A DNA stretch of 64,000 bases from Streptomyces sp. CB02009 (GCF_001905825.1 NZ_LIVV01000002.1:624441-688440); one strand, 5' to 3'. Positions 1-8,407 are shown, counted from the stretch's first letter. Numbers and translations: made by a program. The notes: generated by a model from the letters alone, not told the origin.

Positions 1-678
1 CCAGAGCAGCGCGGCGGGGAAGCCCGCCTTGACCGCGTCGTCGTTCGCCGGGAGCAGCACGAAGGCGACACCGGTCACGACGACGAACCCGGCCGCGGCG
101 GCCAGGGTCGCGTTCCAGTTGCCCAGACGCGGCGCGAGGCGGCGCCCCGCGATCACCGCGGCGAGCCCGAGCAGCACACTGAGCAGGATCATCAGGAAGA
201 ACAGGGTGGTGCGCTTCCCGATCGTGTCGGGATTGCCGACGGCCGGAGGGGTCGCCGGATACTTCAGGAACGGCACCAGATAGACGGTGGTGAACGCCGC
301 CGCCGCGGTGAGCGCCGCCGTCGCCCGGGGGCTGAACCGGCCGATGCGGCCGAGCGCGAAGGAGAAGGCGAGGGCGGCGATGCCGCCGAGCGCCACCCCG
401 TACACGAGGACACCGGTGGCCAGTCCGAAGGTCGACTGGACGGGGCGGCTGACCGCCTCCTCCTCTTCCTCCGGGGCTTCGGCCGCCGTGCCGCCGTGGC
501 CGGCGTGGGCGTCGGGCGCGGGGTGCGGCTCCTGGGCGGCCTGGGCCTCCTCGACGGCGATCGCGCCGTCCACGGGAGGCTCACCCACCACGTAGGCGAC
601 GGCGAAGGCCAGGAGACCGGCGATCAGGCCCGCGAGCATGCCGCGGACCAGCAGGGATCTGACAGTTGAGGCGTGCAT
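1..678 (-). CDS. cbtA: CbtA-type cobalt transporter membrane subunit (3' part cut by window edge)
   Basis: Predicted integral membrane subunit of the CbtAB cobalt uptake system. It starts at ATG 678 (MHASTVRSLLVRGMLAG) and runs off the left edge after 226 codons. The first membrane segment is at about residues 7-30. A loop rich in His, Asp and Glu follows (EPHPAPDAHAGHGG, then a run of five Glu), and at least four more hydrophobic segments are visible. It lies 14 bases behind cbtB on the same strand and probably shares its transcript, so it should be controlled by the cobalamin riboswitch upstream. The call rests on topology, the His-rich loop and the pairing with CbtB. Cobalt as substrate is known only from family comparison. 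Confidence 0.85.
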   Translation of the reverse strand, partial: MHASTVRSLLVRGMLAGLIAGLLAFAVAYVVGEPPVDGAIAVEEAQAAQEPHPAPDAHAGHGGTAAEAPEEEEEAVSRPVQSTFGLATGVLVYGVALGGIAALAFSFALGRIGRFSPRATAALTAAAAFTTVYLVPFLKYPATPPAVGNPDTIGKRTTLFFLMILLSVLLGLAAVIAGRRLAPRLGNWNATLAAAAGFVVVTGVAFVLLPANDDAVKAGFPAALLW

Positions 679-692
679 GTGCGGATCGCCTC

Positions 693-920
693 TCAGTGGC
701 AGGGGAAGCCGAGCAGATGACGACCGTCGTGCACCCACTCGTGCACGTCGGAGCCCGCGATCAGAGAGGTGGCACCCTGCTCGGCGCCCACGAAGTACAG
801 CGCGATCAGCGCGAGAAGGCCGACGAAGAACGCCCAGGGCAGAACGGCCCGGACGGGCAGCGGGGCCGGAACGGCCACGGAAGGGGCGGATGCGGCAGCG
901 GAGACGACAGCCTCGGCCAT
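693..920 (-). CDS. cbtB: CbtB-type small cobalt transporter subunit
   Basis: A 75-residue protein with a single membrane helix (about residues 26-47, VLPWAFFVGLLALIALYFVG). Its C-terminal tail, HEWVHDGRHLLGFPCH, has the His-rich ending expected of CbtB and probably binds the metal. The start at ATG 920 is chosen because a near-perfect ribosome binding site (GCAGGAGG) sits just upstream; the open frame extends further upstream without a better site. It is the first gene of the cbtB-cbtA operon, immediately downstream of a cobalamin riboswitch, so expression should fall when B12 is plentiful. Confidence 0.9.
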   Translation of the reverse strand: MAEAVVSAAASAPSVAVPAPLPVRAVLPWAFFVGLLALIALYFVGAEQGATSLIAGSDVHEWVHDGRHLLGFPCH

Positions 921-969
921 GATGGAACCTCCTGCGGGAACTCGCGTCCCGGACGGTGGTGCAGGACGA

Positions 970-1105
970 CGGTCCACGGGTCTGACTCACCGCGTCACCG
1001 CCTCCCGGTCGGAAGGGCGGCGCCCGGCTCACAGTGGCGCGACCGTGCCGGATTCCCACCGGACTTCCGTCTCGCCGTCGTCACGCTGTTCAAATGTCGC
1101 CCGAC
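970..1105 (-). promoter_or_regulatory. Cobalamin (B12) riboswitch upstream of cbtBA
   Basis: Read on the minus strand, the region contains the typical cobalamin-aptamer landmarks in order: GGAAgtCCGGTGggAATCCGGC (minus strand of about 1048-1067), then the B12-box-like GCGCCACTGTGA (about 1029-1040), then AGTCAGACCC near 978-988. It lies 50-190 bases upstream of the cbtB start with no gene between. The ends are approximate. An expression platform just before cbtB was not resolved by eye. The 335-base stretch between cbtB and the next gene holds this element and otherwise nothing I recognise. Confidence 0.9.
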
Positions 1106-1255
1106 CGTACCGCGCACCGGATGCGCCGCCAAGGGCGTGAGGCCTGAATCACGTTCGCGCGCCCCCGGGGCCGGTGGCAGCGGCTCGGCGCAGTCGGCAC
1201 AACGGCCCGGGACTACCCTGGGCGCCGCCCCAGGACCCGACCGAGAAGGAAGCCG

Positions 1256-1828
1256 ATGACCCTCCGGCTGACGCTGATCTCCCCCGCCACGAGCGGTTCG
1301 CCGCGCGACGTCGGCTTCGACGACGACGGCCCCCTCGGCCCCGAGGGGATCGCCCGGGCCGAGTCCGTCGCCTCCGCCGTCGACCCGGCCTCGCGCGCGT
1401 ACTCCTCGCCCTCGGCACGCTGCCGCCGGACGGCGGAGGCCCTCGGTCTCTCGGCGGAGCCGGTGGGAGCGCTCGCCGGCTGCGCGATGGGGCGATGGCG
1501 GGGACGGACCCTCGCGGCGGTCGCCGCCGAGGAGGAGGCGGCGCTCGGCGTCTGGCTGTCCGACCCGGCGGCGGCACCCCACGGCGGGGAGTCCGCGCGC
1601 GAGCTGCGCGGACGGGTCGGGGCCTGGCTCGACGGACTGCGGGCCGGCTCGGGCCGCGTCACGGTCGTCGCCGAACCGGACGTGATCCGTGCCGCCTTGG
1701 TCCACGCGCTCGGGGCGCCGGACGAGGCGGCCCTGCGGCTCGACGTACGGCCCCTGACCGCGGTGCACCTGAGCGGGCGCGCCGAGCGCTGGAACCTGCG
1801 CGTCGGCGACCCGCTCGGGCCCGCATAG
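1256..1828 (+). CDS. Histidine phosphatase-fold protein lacking catalytic residues
   Basis: A 190-residue protein matching the phosphoglycerate-mutase-like (histidine phosphatase) fold: an N-terminal strand, a PSARCRRTAEAL segment resembling the SDLxRARxTA motif, PHGGES in the middle, and a late VVAEPDVIRAAL segment. The hallmark RHG motif near the N-terminus is replaced by SPA (LISPATSG), and the second catalytic His, usually in a VSHGGVIR context, is replaced (VAEPDVIR). It therefore looks like a pseudo-enzyme. Start ATG 1256 follows a good GAAGGAAG site. It is divergent from cbtBA; relatives of this fold act in cobalamin salvage (alpha-ribazole phosphatase), but no activity can be claimed here. 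It ends 26 bases from the convergent permease gene. Confidence 0.75.
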   Translation: MTLRLTLISPATSGSPRDVGFDDDGPLGPEGIARAESVASAVDPASRAYSSPSARCRRTAEALGLSAEPVGALAGCAMGRWRGRTLAAVAAEEEAALGVWLSDPAAAPHGGESARELRGRVGAWLDGLRAGSGRVTVVAEPDVIRAALVHALGAPDEAALRLDVRPLTAVHLSGRAERWNLRVGDPLGPA

Positions 1829-1854
1829 GCCCCTTCGGCGACAGCTCTCACCGG

Positions 1855-2955
1855 TCAGGCGGCGGGACGCCGCCACTCGCGCAGCAGCAGATAGCCGAGG
1901 TACGCGCCGCCGACGGCCATCGTGTACAGGCCGACGGGCAGGTCGTCGAAGAGCGGCAACTGCTGCGCGGTCAGGTCCGCCAGGACCAGCAGCAGGGCTC
2001 CGAGCAGGGTGGACATGACCAGGTGCGGGCCGCCGCTGCGGGTGACCCGCTTGGCGATCTGCGGCGCGGTCAGCGAGATGAACGCGATCGGTCCCGCCAC
2101 GCTGACGGCTCCGGCGGAGAGGACGATCGACAGCACCACCGCCCAGGTCGCGGTCCGCCCCGGGCGGGCCCCCAGACCCGTGGAGAGGTCGTCGCCCATC
2201 TCACCGATGCTCAGGGGCCGGGCGAGCAGCGCCGCGAACGGCAGGGAGACGAGCAGCACCGTCCAGATGGTCGCCGCGTCGTCCCAGGAGCGGGCGGAGA
2301 GGCTGCCGTTGATGTAGGCGGTCAGGGCGCTGGCCTTGTCGCGCTCGACGGCGTACACCACGTACTGGGTGAGCGCGGTCGCCATCGCGGCCACGCCGAT
2401 GCCGGCCACCACGAGCCGTCCCGGACTGCGGAACCCGGTGCCGGTGGAGAGGAACACGACCGTCATCGCGAGGATCGCGCCGAGCAGCGCGCCGACGGCC
2501 ACCGGCATGACGTCGGGCAGGAACAGGGCGGCGGCCGCCGCGCCCGCTCCGGCTCCGGCGCCGAGCCCGATGACGTCGGGGCTGCCCAGCGGATTGCGGG
2601 TGACGGACTGGAACAGGGCCCCGGACAGGCCGAAGGCGGCGCCGGTCGCGATGGCCACCACGAGCCGCGGGCCGCGCAGCCTGTTCAGGACGAAGGCGTT
2701 CTTGCCGGTGGCGTCGCCCGCCAGGGCCGACGGCAGATCCGGCAGGGCGATGCCCAGCCGGCCCATCGACAGGGTGGCCACGGCGGCGGCGCAGAGCAGC
2801 AGCAGGGAGACCACGGCGGCGATCACGGTGGTACGGCGCACGGGGACGGCGACCCAGGGGCCGATGCGCAGCACACCGCGGCCGGCGGGTCGCGGTGTGC
2901 GCGGCCTGGTCGCCTCCGTGCTGTCCGGAGAGTCGATCCGGTCGGCGGTCTTCAT
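1855..2955 (-). CDS. FecCD-family siderophore ABC permease (second permease of operon)
   Basis: A 366-residue integral membrane protein of the FecCD/BtuC family, with about nine to ten membrane helices after a soluble N-terminal segment of 40 residues. Family signatures are visible: LRGPRLVVAIATGAAFGLSG, QSVTRNPLGSPDVIGLGAGA (residues about 105-125), VVAGIGVA, and SVAGPIAFISLTAPQIAKR toward the C-terminus. It probably pairs with the permease encoded just upstream to form the membrane channel for a ferric siderophore. The ATG overlaps the upstream stop codon (ATGA), so the two are translationally coupled. No ATPase gene lies in this operon. Confidence 0.93.
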   Translation of the reverse strand: MKTADRIDSPDSTEATRPRTPRPAGRGVLRIGPWVAVPVRRTTVIAAVVSLLLLCAAAVATLSMGRLGIALPDLPSALAGDATGKNAFVLNRLRGPRLVVAIATGAAFGLSGALFQSVTRNPLGSPDVIGLGAGAGAGAAAAALFLPDVMPVAVGALLGAILAMTVVFLSTGTGFRSPGRLVVAGIGVAAMATALTQYVVYAVERDKASALTAYINGSLSARSWDDAATIWTVLLVSLPFAALLARPLSIGEMGDDLSTGLGARPGRTATWAVVLSIVLSAGAVSVAGPIAFISLTAPQIAKRVTRSGGPHLVMSTLLGALLLVLADLTAQQLPLFDDLPVGLYTMAVGGAYLGYLLLREWRRPAA

Positions 2956-3989
2956 CCCGCTCCCCTCATACGGCGAACGGCGAAGAGCAGGGCGGGCGCA
3001 CCGACGAAGGCGGTGACCACCCCGACCATGAGTTCCTGCGGGCGCAGCACGATCCGGCCGATGACGTCGGCGAACAGCAGCAGCGTCGGCCCCGCGAGGG
3101 AGGTGAAGAGGATCTGGGCCCGGAAGTCCGCGCCCACGAGCGCGCGGACGACGTGCGGGACGGCGAGGCCGACGAAGGCGATGGGCCCGACGGCCGCCGT
3201 CGCGGCGGCGGCGAGCAGCGTCGCCGCGAGCAGTCCCGCGCCCTTGACGCGGGCCGGGCTGATGCCGAGGGAGGCCGCCTTGTCGTCGCCCATGGCCATC
3301 GCGTTGAGGCCCGGCGCGAGCAGCAGGGCGAGCAGGAAGCCGGCCGCGGCGAACGGCACGACCGCCCAGAAGGCGTCGAAGCCGCGACCGCCGAGCGCGC
3401 CCACCACCCAGTAGCGGTAGGTGTCGAAGACCTGCGGCTTGGACAGGGCGACCGCTTGGATGAAGGCGGCGAGGACGGCGGAGAGCACCGCGCCGGCGAG
3501 GACCAGCCGCACCGGGCCACCGCCGCCGCCGGCGGTGCCGACGACATGGACGACGACACCGGTCAGGAGGGCGCCGACGAGGGCCCACCAGATCGTCTCC
3601 CGCTGCCCGGAGGCGCCGAGGAACGCGGTGGCGGCGACGATGCTGGCGGACGCGCCCGCGTTGATGCCGAGTAGTCCCGGCTCGGCGAGCGGATTGCGCG
3701 TGATGCCCTGCATCAGGGTGCCGGCGACGGCGAGGCAGAGACCCGCGAGCACACCGAGGGCGGTGCGGGGGTAGCGGCTCTCGACGACGGTACGGGTGTA
3801 CGCGTCGCCGCCGTCGCCGAGGACGACCCGCAGGACGTCACCGGCGGAGGTCGGCTTGCTGCCGAACATCACGCTGGCGAGGAGCGCCAGGGCGAGCAGG
3901 GCCAGGCACAGGACGGCGGCCAGGACATGCCGGCCAAGGCCCCGCCGTACCACGGCGGGGCCTTGAGCGGTCTTGGAGAGAGTGGTCAC
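2952..3989 (-). CDS. FecCD-family siderophore ABC permease (first permease of operon)
   Basis: A 345-residue membrane protein of the FecCD/BtuC family. Motifs include RYPRTALGVLAGLCLAVAG, MQGITRNPLAEPGLLGINAG, VLAGAVLSAVLAAFIQA and AVGPIAFVGLAVPHVVRAL, with about nine hydrophobic helices. It lies 15 bases downstream of the substrate-binding lipoprotein gene and overlaps the second permease by four bases, so the three genes form one operon. The likely substrate is a siderophore made in this region, inferred from the iron box before the operon. It lacks its own ATPase and may use the one encoded near 40.5 kb. Confidence 0.93.
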   Translation of the reverse strand: MTTLSKTAQGPAVVRRGLGRHVLAAVLCLALLALALLASVMFGSKPTSAGDVLRVVLGDGGDAYTRTVVESRYPRTALGVLAGLCLAVAGTLMQGITRNPLAEPGLLGINAGASASIVAATAFLGASGQRETIWWALVGALLTGVVVHVVGTAGGGGGPVRLVLAGAVLSAVLAAFIQAVALSKPQVFDTYRYWVVGALGGRGFDAFWAVVPFAAAGFLLALLLAPGLNAMAMGDDKAASLGISPARVKGAGLLAATLLAAAATAAVGPIAFVGLAVPHVVRALVGADFRAQILFTSLAGPTLLLFADVIGRIVLRPQELMVGVVTAFVGAPALLFAVRRMRGAG

Positions 3990-4004
3990 CTGGGGGACCC
4001 GTGG

Positions 4005-5057
4005 TTACTTCCCGGCCTTGGCGACGGCCTTGTCGATCATCGGGAGGTAGCGCTCGATGCTGTACGGCACCGTCAGCGGGTTGATCATCGAGGAGGCGGT
4101 GACGAAGGGAGTGTCGTGGCTGTAGACGAGCGCGTCCTTCTTCACGGCGGGGATGGCCGCGTACAGCGGCTGGGCCTCGACGGTCTTGCGGGACTTCTCG
4201 TCCATGTAGAACGTGAAGGCGATGTCGCTCTTCGCCAGCTTGTTGGCGTTCTCCAGGCCGATGAGGGCGGAGTCGGTGCCCTCGGTCTCCGGGAAGGTGT
4301 TCACGACCGGGTCGACCTTGAGGCCCAGCTTGGAGACCATCGCCACGCGCTGCTCCTCGGGCTTGAAGACGCCGAGGGTGCCGGGGCCGGTGTTGTAGAT
4401 GTACGAGAACGTGACGTTCTTGTAGTTGGGGCGGGAGGCGGCCGCGTCGGCGAGCTGCTTCTCGATCTTCGCCTCGAGGTCCTTGGCCTTCTCCGGCTGG
4501 CCGAGCGCCTTGGCGACGATCTCGATCTGCTGGTCCCAGTTCGTGCTCCACGCCTTCTCGGGGTAGGCGACGGTGGGCGCGATGTCCTTGAGGATGTCGT
4601 ACTGCTTCTGCGTCAGACCGGACCACGGGGCGAGGATGACGTCGGGCTCGAGCTCGGTGATGGCTTCGATGTCGAGCTCCTCGCCGCCCTTGAACTGCTT
4701 GGGCAGCGTGGCGCCGGACTTCTTCACCGCGTCGTGGATCCAGGGGAGGTAGCCGCTCTTGTCGCTGCCCCAGGGGTACTCCTCGATACCGACCGGGACG
4801 TTGCCGAGGGCGATGGCGGTCTCGGCCGAGCCCTGGCCGAGGGTCACCACGCGCTTCGGCTTGTCCTTGATGACGGCCGAACCGAGGGCGCTCTTGATGG
4901 TGACGGGGAAGGCGCCCGCAGGGGCCTTGCCCGCCGAGCCCGCCGCGTCGTCCTTCTTGTCGTCCGAGCCGCACCCGGTCACCAGCAGGCCGAGCGAGAG
5001 CGCGGCGGCGCCCGCCACGAGAGCGCGACGGCGAAGGGGGGTGAACACAGAAGGCAT
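4005..5057 (-). CDS. Siderophore-binding lipoprotein of ABC importer
   Basis: A 350-residue periplasmic-binding-protein-type receptor of the FepB/FhuD (peripla_BP_2) family. It has a lipoprotein signal peptide: basic N-terminus RRRALVAG, hydrophobic core, and lipobox LVTGC with Cys29 as the lipidation site. Family features are KPKRVVTLGQGSAETAIALG near residue 70 and the VILAPWSGLTQKQYDIL segment. ATG 5057 is chosen because it gives the intact signal peptide and follows an AAGGAA site; longer readings lack a signal. First gene of a receptor-permease-permease operon, preceded by an iron box about 100 bases upstream. One of three receptors in the window. Confidence 0.93.
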   Translation of the reverse strand: MPSVFTPLRRRALVAGAAALSLGLLVTGCGSDDKKDDAAGSAGKAPAGAFPVTIKSALGSAVIKDKPKRVVTLGQGSAETAIALGNVPVGIEEYPWGSDKSGYLPWIHDAVKKSGATLPKQFKGGEELDIEAITELEPDVILAPWSGLTQKQYDILKDIAPTVAYPEKAWSTNWDQQIEIVAKALGQPEKAKDLEAKIEKQLADAAASRPNYKNVTFSYIYNTGPGTLGVFKPEEQRVAMVSKLGLKVDPVVNTFPETEGTDSALIGLENANKLAKSDIAFTFYMDEKSRKTVEAQPLYAAIPAVKKDALVYSHDTPFVTASSMINPLTVPYSIERYLPMIDKAVAKAGK

Positions 5058-5153
5058 GGTGGTTCCTTGTCTCCGGGCAGGGGGATGTACGAGGGCCCCG
5101 ACCGACGGCCCCTCGGACGGAGGTCCGCGGGGCAACGATCAGCTCGGCGCTTG

Positions 5154-5172
5154 TTAGGTGAGCCTAACCTAT
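5154..5172 (-). promoter_or_regulatory. Iron box (DmdR/IdeR operator) before receptor-permease operon
   Basis: Minus-strand ATAGGTTAGGCTCACCTAA matches the palindromic consensus TTAGGTTAGSCTAACCTAA at 17 of 19 positions. It lies about 100 bases upstream of the lipoprotein start, where an iron-loaded DtxR-family repressor would block transcription. Confidence 0.9.
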
Positions 5173-5239
5173 TCCCGCCCGGGCGTGGACGCCAGGGGCC
5201 GCGATCCCGGTGTGATCGACACGGCACCCGGCCGACTCC

Positions 5240-5830
5240 TCAGGGCGCGACGGCCTTCCGTAGGGTCCGCAGGCACAGGGAGAGGGCCGTGTGCTTGGGG
5301 GTGCCCTGGTCGCGCGCCTGCGTCCAGGCGGCGTAGAGCAGCGCCCACATGACGTCCTGGAGCCACCCGGCGTCGACCTCGGGGTCGAGCGTCCCCTCCT
5401 GCTGGCCGCGCCGGATGAGGGTGAGCAGGGACAGGTCGGCCGCGGACTCCTCCTCGATTCCGGACCACGCGACGAACTGCGGGACGTCGTACAACAGCAG
5501 CAGGCGGTCGCCGAGTTCGAAGTACTCCAGGCAGAGCCGCTCCAGCGCCTCGGGTGCCGGCCCGTCGTCGAGTCGTGCCCGGTCGGCCGCCGCCGCGACC
5601 CGGTCGCACACGTCCGTGCCGATCGCGGCGAGCAGGTCGGAGCGCTCGCGGAAGTAGCGGTGGACGGTGGTCCGTCCCACCCCGGCCGCCTCGGCGACAT
5701 CGCCCAGCGACGCGCTGTGGTCGGCCGTGAGGACGGAGACGGCGGCGTCGAGGATCGCGCGCCGGGTGCGGGCGCGGGTGGCGCTCTCGCGGGTGGCCGC
5801 GCCGTGCGCGGGAGTGTCGTCGGACCCCAT
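5240..5830 (-). CDS. TetR-family transcriptional regulator
   Basis: A 196-residue TetR-type repressor. The N-terminal DNA-binding domain is clear: RARTRRAILDAAVSVLTADH, then a helix-turn-helix with LGDVAEAAGVGRTTVHRYFRERSDLLAAI (residues about 40-75). The C-terminal ligand domain is unremarkable. The start at ATG 5830 gives a usual N-terminus; an upstream in-frame ATG would place the promoter palindrome inside the gene. It is divergent from an ABC exporter gene 75 bases away, with a perfect palindrome between them, the usual layout for a TetR repressor that controls its neighbouring exporter. The inducer is unknown. Confidence 0.9.
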   Translation of the reverse strand: MGSDDTPAHGAATRESATRARTRRAILDAAVSVLTADHSASLGDVAEAAGVGRTTVHRYFRERSDLLAAIGTDVCDRVAAAADRARLDDGPAPEALERLCLEYFELGDRLLLLYDVPQFVAWSGIEEESAADLSLLTLIRRGQQEGTLDPEVDAGWLQDVMWALLYAAWTQARDQGTPKHTALSLCLRTLRKAVAP

Positions 5831-5878
5831 GCGCACACGGTAACCCCTCATACCGTTTGGGAAAGCCTTTGACCTTTC

Positions 5879-5896
5879 TGGAACAGAGGTGTTCCA
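5879..5896. promoter_or_regulatory. Perfect 18-bp palindrome, probable TetR operator
   Basis: TGGAACAGAGGTGTTCCA reads as TGGAACA, a 4-base centre, then TGTTCCA: a perfect seven-base-pair inverted repeat. It ends eight bases before the exporter start codon and lies about 50 bases upstream of the tetR start. Size and spacing fit a TetR-family operator controlling both genes. Binding by this TetR protein is inference. Confidence 0.75.
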
Positions 5897-5904
5897 TTGT
5901 GGGT

Positions 5905-7719
5905 ATGTCGTCATCCATTGCGCCCCGTCTGAGCATCCTGTGGTCCTTCGCCCGCCCGCACCGGCGCACCCTGGCCAAGGGGCTCGCCCTCGCCCTGGTC
6001 GCCTCCGCCCTGGGCCTCGCCACGCCCATGGTCACCAAGCACGTGCTCGACGCACTCGGCAGCGCTTCCTCCCTCACACGCCCCGTGGCGACACTCGTCG
6101 TGCTGCTCTTCGTCGGCGCCGGGGTGTCCTACTGGCAGTGGATCCTGCTCGGGGCGCTGGGGGAGCGGGTGGTCCTCGACGCGCGCGAGTCGGTCGTGCG
6201 GCGCTTCCTGCGCGCCACCGTCCCCGCCCTCACCCGGAGCCCCACCGGTGAACTCGTCACCCGGGTCACCTCCGACACCGTGCTGCTGCGCCAGGCCGCC
6301 GCCTCCTCCTTGGTCGGCCTGATCAACGGAGCGGTGATGCTGGTGGGCAGCCTCGTCCTCATGGGCTTCCTCGACCTGGTGCTGCTCGCCACCACGGTGG
6401 CCGCCGTCGCCCTGGTCGGCCTGGCCTTCGCCTTCCTCATGCCCGGCATCGCGAAGTCGCAGCAGCAGGCCCAGGAGCACGTGGGACGGCTCGGCGGCGT
6501 CCTCGAAGGCACACTGCGGGCGATCCGTACCGTCAAGGTCAACCGTGCCGAGGAGCGGATGACCGAGCGGATCCTCGCCGACGCGCGTGCCTCGGCCGCC
6601 TTCGGGGTCGGCGCCGTCCGCCGCGAGTCGCTGGCCTGGACGATCGCCTGGTCCGGCGTCAACCTGGCCATCATCGCGATCCTCGCCGTCGGCGCCTGGC
6701 GCGTCGGCGAGGGCCGGCTCGAGGTGTCCGGTCTGATCGCCTTCCTCCTCTACACCTTCGCCCTGATGGACCCCATCAACGAACTCAGCCAGAACGTGAC
6801 CGCCCTCCAGTCGGGCATCGCCGCCGCCGAACGCATCCGGCAGGCCGACGCCCTGCCGTCCGAGGAGTCCGCACCGTCCCCGGGGCGCCCCGAACTCCCC
6901 GAGCTCCACGCACTGAAGGAACTGAAGGAACTGACGGAACTGGAGAAACTGGAGGAGCTCCGCGACGACGTGCCCGTCCTGGAGCTGCGGAACGTGACCG
7001 CCGCGTACGGCCCGGACGCCGAGCCGGCCGTGCGGGGCGTCGACCTCGTCATCCCCCGGCGCGGCCACACCGCCGTCGTGGGCCCCTCGGGAGCGGGCAA
7101 GACCACCCTGTTCTCCCTGGTCCTGCGGTTCCTGGAGCCGACCGGCGGCGAACTGCTCCTCGACGGACGGCCGTACCGCGACCACGCCCACGCCGACATC
7201 CGGGCCCGCCTCGCCTATGTCGAGCAGGACACCCCCGTCGTCCCCGGCACCCTCCGCGACAACCTGCTGCTCGCCCGGCCCCAGGCCACCACCGAGGAAC
7301 TGCTGCGCGTCCTGGACGACGTACGGCTCACGGAGAAGGTCGAAGGACTGGAGGAGGGACTGGACGCGCCCCTCGCCACCGCGAACGTGTCGGGCGGGGA
7401 GAGGCAGCGCATCGCCCTGGCCCGGGCGCTGCTCGCCACCCCCGACGTGCTGCTCCTCGACGAGGCCACGGCCCAGCTCGACGGCCTGACCGAGGCGGCC
7501 GTGCAGGAGTGCGTCCGCTCCCGCGCGGAAACCGGCGCCGTGGTGACGATCGCGCACAGGCTGTCGACGGTGGTCGACGCGGACACCATCGTCGTCATGG
7601 AGGCGGGCCGGGTCCGGGCGCGGGGCCGGCACGAGGAACTCCTCGTGTCCGACACCCTCTACCGCGACCTGGTCGAGTCCCTGCGGATCTCCGCCGTCAC
7701 CGGCGCCCCCGTGACCTGA
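5905..7719 (+). CDS. ABC exporter, fused membrane and ATPase domains
   Basis: A 604-residue half-transporter of the ABCB/MsbA type. Residues 1-320 hold six membrane helices. The nucleotide-binding domain from about residue 375 has Walker A GPSGAGKTT, signature VSGGERQRIALARAL, Walker B VLLLDEATAQLD and the H-loop IAHRLS. Between the two domains lies an unusual LKE/LTE/LEK/LEE tripeptide repeat (about residues 340-355). It probably works as a homodimer to expel a small hydrophobic compound or peptide. The divergent TetR gene and palindrome suggest drug-type regulation; there is no iron box, so a role in siderophore export is possible but unsupported. ATG 5905 is chosen over an in-frame upstream start that would overlap the operator. 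Confidence 0.9.
   Translation: MSSSIAPRLSILWSFARPHRRTLAKGLALALVASALGLATPMVTKHVLDALGSASSLTRPVATLVVLLFVGAGVSYWQWILLGALGERVVLDARESVVRRFLRATVPALTRSPTGELVTRVTSDTVLLRQAAASSLVGLINGAVMLVGSLVLMGFLDLVLLATTVAAVALVGLAFAFLMPGIAKSQQQAQEHVGRLGGVLEGTLRAIRTVKVNRAEERMTERILADARASAAFGVGAVRRESLAWTIAWSGVNLAIIAILAVGAWRVGEGRLEVSGLIAFLLYTFALMDPINELSQNVTALQSGIAAAERIRQADALPSEESAPSPGRPELPELHALKELKELTELEKLEELRDDVPVLELRNVTAAYGPDAEPAVRGVDLVIPRRGHTAVVGPSGAGKTTLFSLVLRFLEPTGGELLLDGRPYRDHAHADIRARLAYVEQDTPVVPGTLRDNLLLARPQATTEELLRVLDDVRLTEKVEGLEEGLDAPLATANVSGGERQRIALARALLATPDVLLLDEATAQLDGLTEAAVQECVRSRAETGAVVTIAHRLSTVVDADTIVVMEAGRVRARGRHEELLVSDTLYRDLVESLRISAVTGAPVT
6911..6955 (+). repeat. Five tandem nonanucleotide units coding for an LxE linker
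   Basis: Five imperfect copies of ACTGAAGGA (variants ACTGACGGA, ACTGGAGAA, ACTGGAGGA) run head to tail inside the ABC exporter gene and encode Leu-Lys/Thr/Glu-Glu/Lys triplets. This gives a charged, probably helical linker between membrane and ATPase domains. Confidence 0.85.
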
Positions 7720-8399
7720 CGGCCCCCGTCCGGCGGGCCGGCCGGGCACGGCACCTCGTGGGCGACGGCGGCGACGTGCCCGTCGGAGAGGAGTACGTCG
7801 GTGAGGCGAACACCGGAGCCGGGGGCGGGGGCGAGGCCCGTCCCCACATAGGGCTCGACGGCACCCCGGACCAGGGCGACGCCCGTCGCCTTGAGCGCGG
7901 CCTCCTTCCGTGCCCAGCAGCGGGCGAAGGCGCCCGCGCGGGCGCTGACGGGAAGGGCGGCCAGCTCCGCCCGCTCGCGCGGATGGAGGGCGGTCCCCAC
8001 GTCGCGCACCACGCCGTCGGCCGGCACGGTCTCCACGTCGACCCCCACCGGCACGGACGCGAGCGCCACCAGGACCCGGTCGCCCGCGTGGGAGAGCGAG
8101 AAGTGCGTGTCGTCGTGGTCCGGCAGGTGGGGCTTGCCGTGCGGGCCGCCGCACCCGGCACAGGGCCAGCGGGCGAAGACCAGCCGGTCGGGCCGGGTGC
8201 CGACGCGCTCGGCCAGGACCAGGCGCAGCAGCACGTGGGCGACCAGGTACCGGTCGGCGTCCGCCGGGCGACGGAAGGCGCGGGACCGGGCCGTCTCCGC
8301 GGAGTCGAGCAACGGGGCGAGCGCGCGGGCCGCCGCCGCGTTCGGGTGCACGGCGACGGCCACCACCCCGGGGTGGCCCGCCAGTTCCTCGTAGTGCAC
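7659..8399 (-). CDS. Sfp-type 4'-phosphopantetheinyl transferase
   Basis: A 246-residue phosphopantetheinyl transferase, which would attach the CoA-derived arm to the carrier domains of the NRPSs and the free aryl carrier protein. Signature motifs are VGVDVETV (Mg-binding acid residues, about 125-132) and [16 protein letters not shown] (about 175-190), with the substrate-side segment [19 protein letters not shown] before them. GTG 8399 is chosen; it lies nine bases after the stop of the isochorismatase gene, so it is the last gene of the dhb operon. The 3' end overlaps the convergent ABC exporter gene by 61 bases. A dedicated PPTase in a siderophore operon parallels EntD. Confidence 0.92.
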   Translation of the reverse strand: MHYEELAGHPGVVAVAVHPNAAAARALAPLLDSAETARSRAFRRPADADRYLVAHVLLRLVLAERVGTRPDRLVFARWPCAGCGGPHGKPHLPDHDDTHFSLSHAGDRVLVALASVPVGVDVETVPADGVVRDVGTALHPRERAELAALPVSARAGAFARCWARKEAALKATGVALVRGAVEPYVGTGLAPAPGSGVRLTDVLLSDGHVAAVAHEVPCPAGPPDGGRQVTGAPVTAEIRRDSTRSR

Positions 8400-8407
8400 G
8401 GTACGGC

